Source: Nitrospirota bacterium | GTDB taxonomy: Bacteria > Nitrospinota > Nitrospinia > Nitrospinales > Nitrospinaceae | DNA length: 6,507 nt | Reading direction: 5' to 3' | NCBI GenBank assembly: GCA_030600405.1 | Contig: JAUVMD010000075.1 | Span: 1 to 6,507, forward strand | In this document: positions 6,241-6,507 of the stretch, one piece after another | How the letters are laid out: every line of letters begins with the position of its first letter | How positions within the stretch are numbered: position 1 is the stretch's first letter | The notes under the pieces: model-generated | What the model saw: only the letters and a program-made list of their open reading frames with translations | The model's database searches: none | What the model was told of the DNA's origin: nothing | Position numbers and translations under genes: made by a program

Positions 6241-6263
6241 AAGCCGTAACTGTTCTATTACAC

Positions 6264-6281
6264 TAACCTAAATGGTTAACC
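6264..6281. repeat. Small overlapping dyads upstream of the SUMF1-domain gene
   Basis: TAACC (6264-6268) and GGTTA (6274-6278) form an inverted repeat around TAAAT, and the 8-mer GGTTAACC (6274-6281) is itself palindromic. They lie 24-41 bp upstream of the minus-strand start at 6240, where an operator or promoter element would be expected. The only -10-like hexamer nearby on that strand is TGTAAT (6262-6257), without a -35. The dyads are short, so chance is a real possibility. Confidence 0.25.
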
Positions 6282-6311
6282 GATGGGTAAAAGTTTTCCA
6301 GAGGTTGTACG

Positions 6312-6340
6312 TTGACACCATAAGGTAATCATAATAGAAT
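6312..6340 (+). promoter_or_regulatory. Near-consensus sigma-70 promoter driving the right-edge gene
   Basis: The -35 box TTGACA (6312-6317) is a perfect match. A 17-bp spacer separates it from TAGAAT (6335-6340), five of six to TATAAT. RNA would start near 6347, giving a leader of about 75 bases before the ATG at 6422. The leader contains a 7-bp hairpin, CTTTGGC (6375-6381) with GCCAAGG (6393-6399), around an 11-base loop and with no T-tract. This is the best promoter in the window, by hexamer and spacing match alone. Confidence 0.75.
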
Positions 6341-6421
6341 TTCAACAAGCATCCAAATTTGTTTTTCCAGCAGACTTTGGCCCGCACCATGTGCCAAGGC
6401 ATTGTTTAGGGTCGATTCAAT

Positions 6422-6507
6422 ATGGATAAGCCAAAAAAAGAGCCCATTGCATTACGCCACCAACAGGAACAAAAGCTGTGCCTGAACTGTGGTTTCCCCA
6501 ACCGGCC
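6422..6507 (+). CDS. N-terminus of a CxxC (zinc-ribbon-like) protein; cut by the right edge
   Basis: The frame is open from the ATG at 6422 to the end of the window, giving 28 complete codons that begin MDKPKKEPIALRHQQ and end KLCLNCGFPNR. An in-frame TAG at 6407-6409 closes the frame upstream, so this ATG is the first possible start. AGGG lies about ten bases before it. The basic, hydrophilic start followed by C-L-N-C-G resembles the first knuckle of a zinc ribbon, whose second CxxC would lie beyond the window. I do not recognise the family and assign no function. Support comes from the well-placed strong promoter and the CxxC motif; the short visible length limits certainty. Confidence 0.65.
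   Translation, partial: MDKPKKEPIALRHQQEQKLCLNCGFPNR

Noticed and set aside
1..6507. CRISPR array, transposon ends, tRNA or rRNA, phage attachment site
   Set aside because: No spaced direct repeats, terminal inverted repeats with a transposase, or recognisable RNA genes were seen on either strand.

Overview
This is a gene-dense chromosomal window of about 50% G+C. It carries housekeeping metabolism, one small signalling gene and two accessory-looking genes at the right edge. A glycogen synthase of the GlgA type, a bacterial deoxynucleoside kinase beside panB, a lone CheY-like receiver and an exported SUMF1-domain protein together suggest a free-living Gram-negative bacterium. A Nitrospinota or deltaproteobacteria-like lineage is my guess; it rests on gene neighbourhood and protein flavour, not on a marker gene. 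I see no mobile element, CRISPR array, rRNA or tRNA.

Layout. The left two thirds is a minus-strand block, read from right to left: glgA (glycogen synthase), a stand-alone response-regulator receiver, a deoxynucleoside kinase, then panB and the start of panC, which runs off the left edge. A convincing intrinsic terminator lies between the kinase and panB. panB-panC is therefore probably its own transcription unit, although I could not recognise its promoter. coaBC is transcribed divergently from glgA across a gap of only 53 bp. It converges on an exported SUMF1/FGE-like protein with 11 bp between the stops. At the right edge, after a 181-bp intergenic region, the first 28 codons of a CxxC (zinc-ribbon-like) protein begin on the plus strand behind a near-consensus sigma-70 promoter.

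How the genes fit together. PanB and PanC make pantothenate from 2-oxoisovalerate and beta-alanine. CoaBC then converts 4'-phosphopantothenate and cysteine to 4'-phosphopantetheine, so three steps of coenzyme A synthesis lie within about 5.4 kb. The kinase salvages deoxynucleosides and GlgA extends glycogen. The receiver could link this block to a signal, but nothing in the window names its kinase or its target.

I did not find a clearly new multi-gene system. The points most worth a second look are: three consecutive palindromes at the receiver/kinase junction; a ten-T tract inside the kinase gene; a TTG start with a perfect Shine-Dalgarno on the receiver; a possibly leaderless glgA; a SUMF1 protein lacking the catalytic cysteines; and the strong promoter ahead of the truncated CxxC gene.
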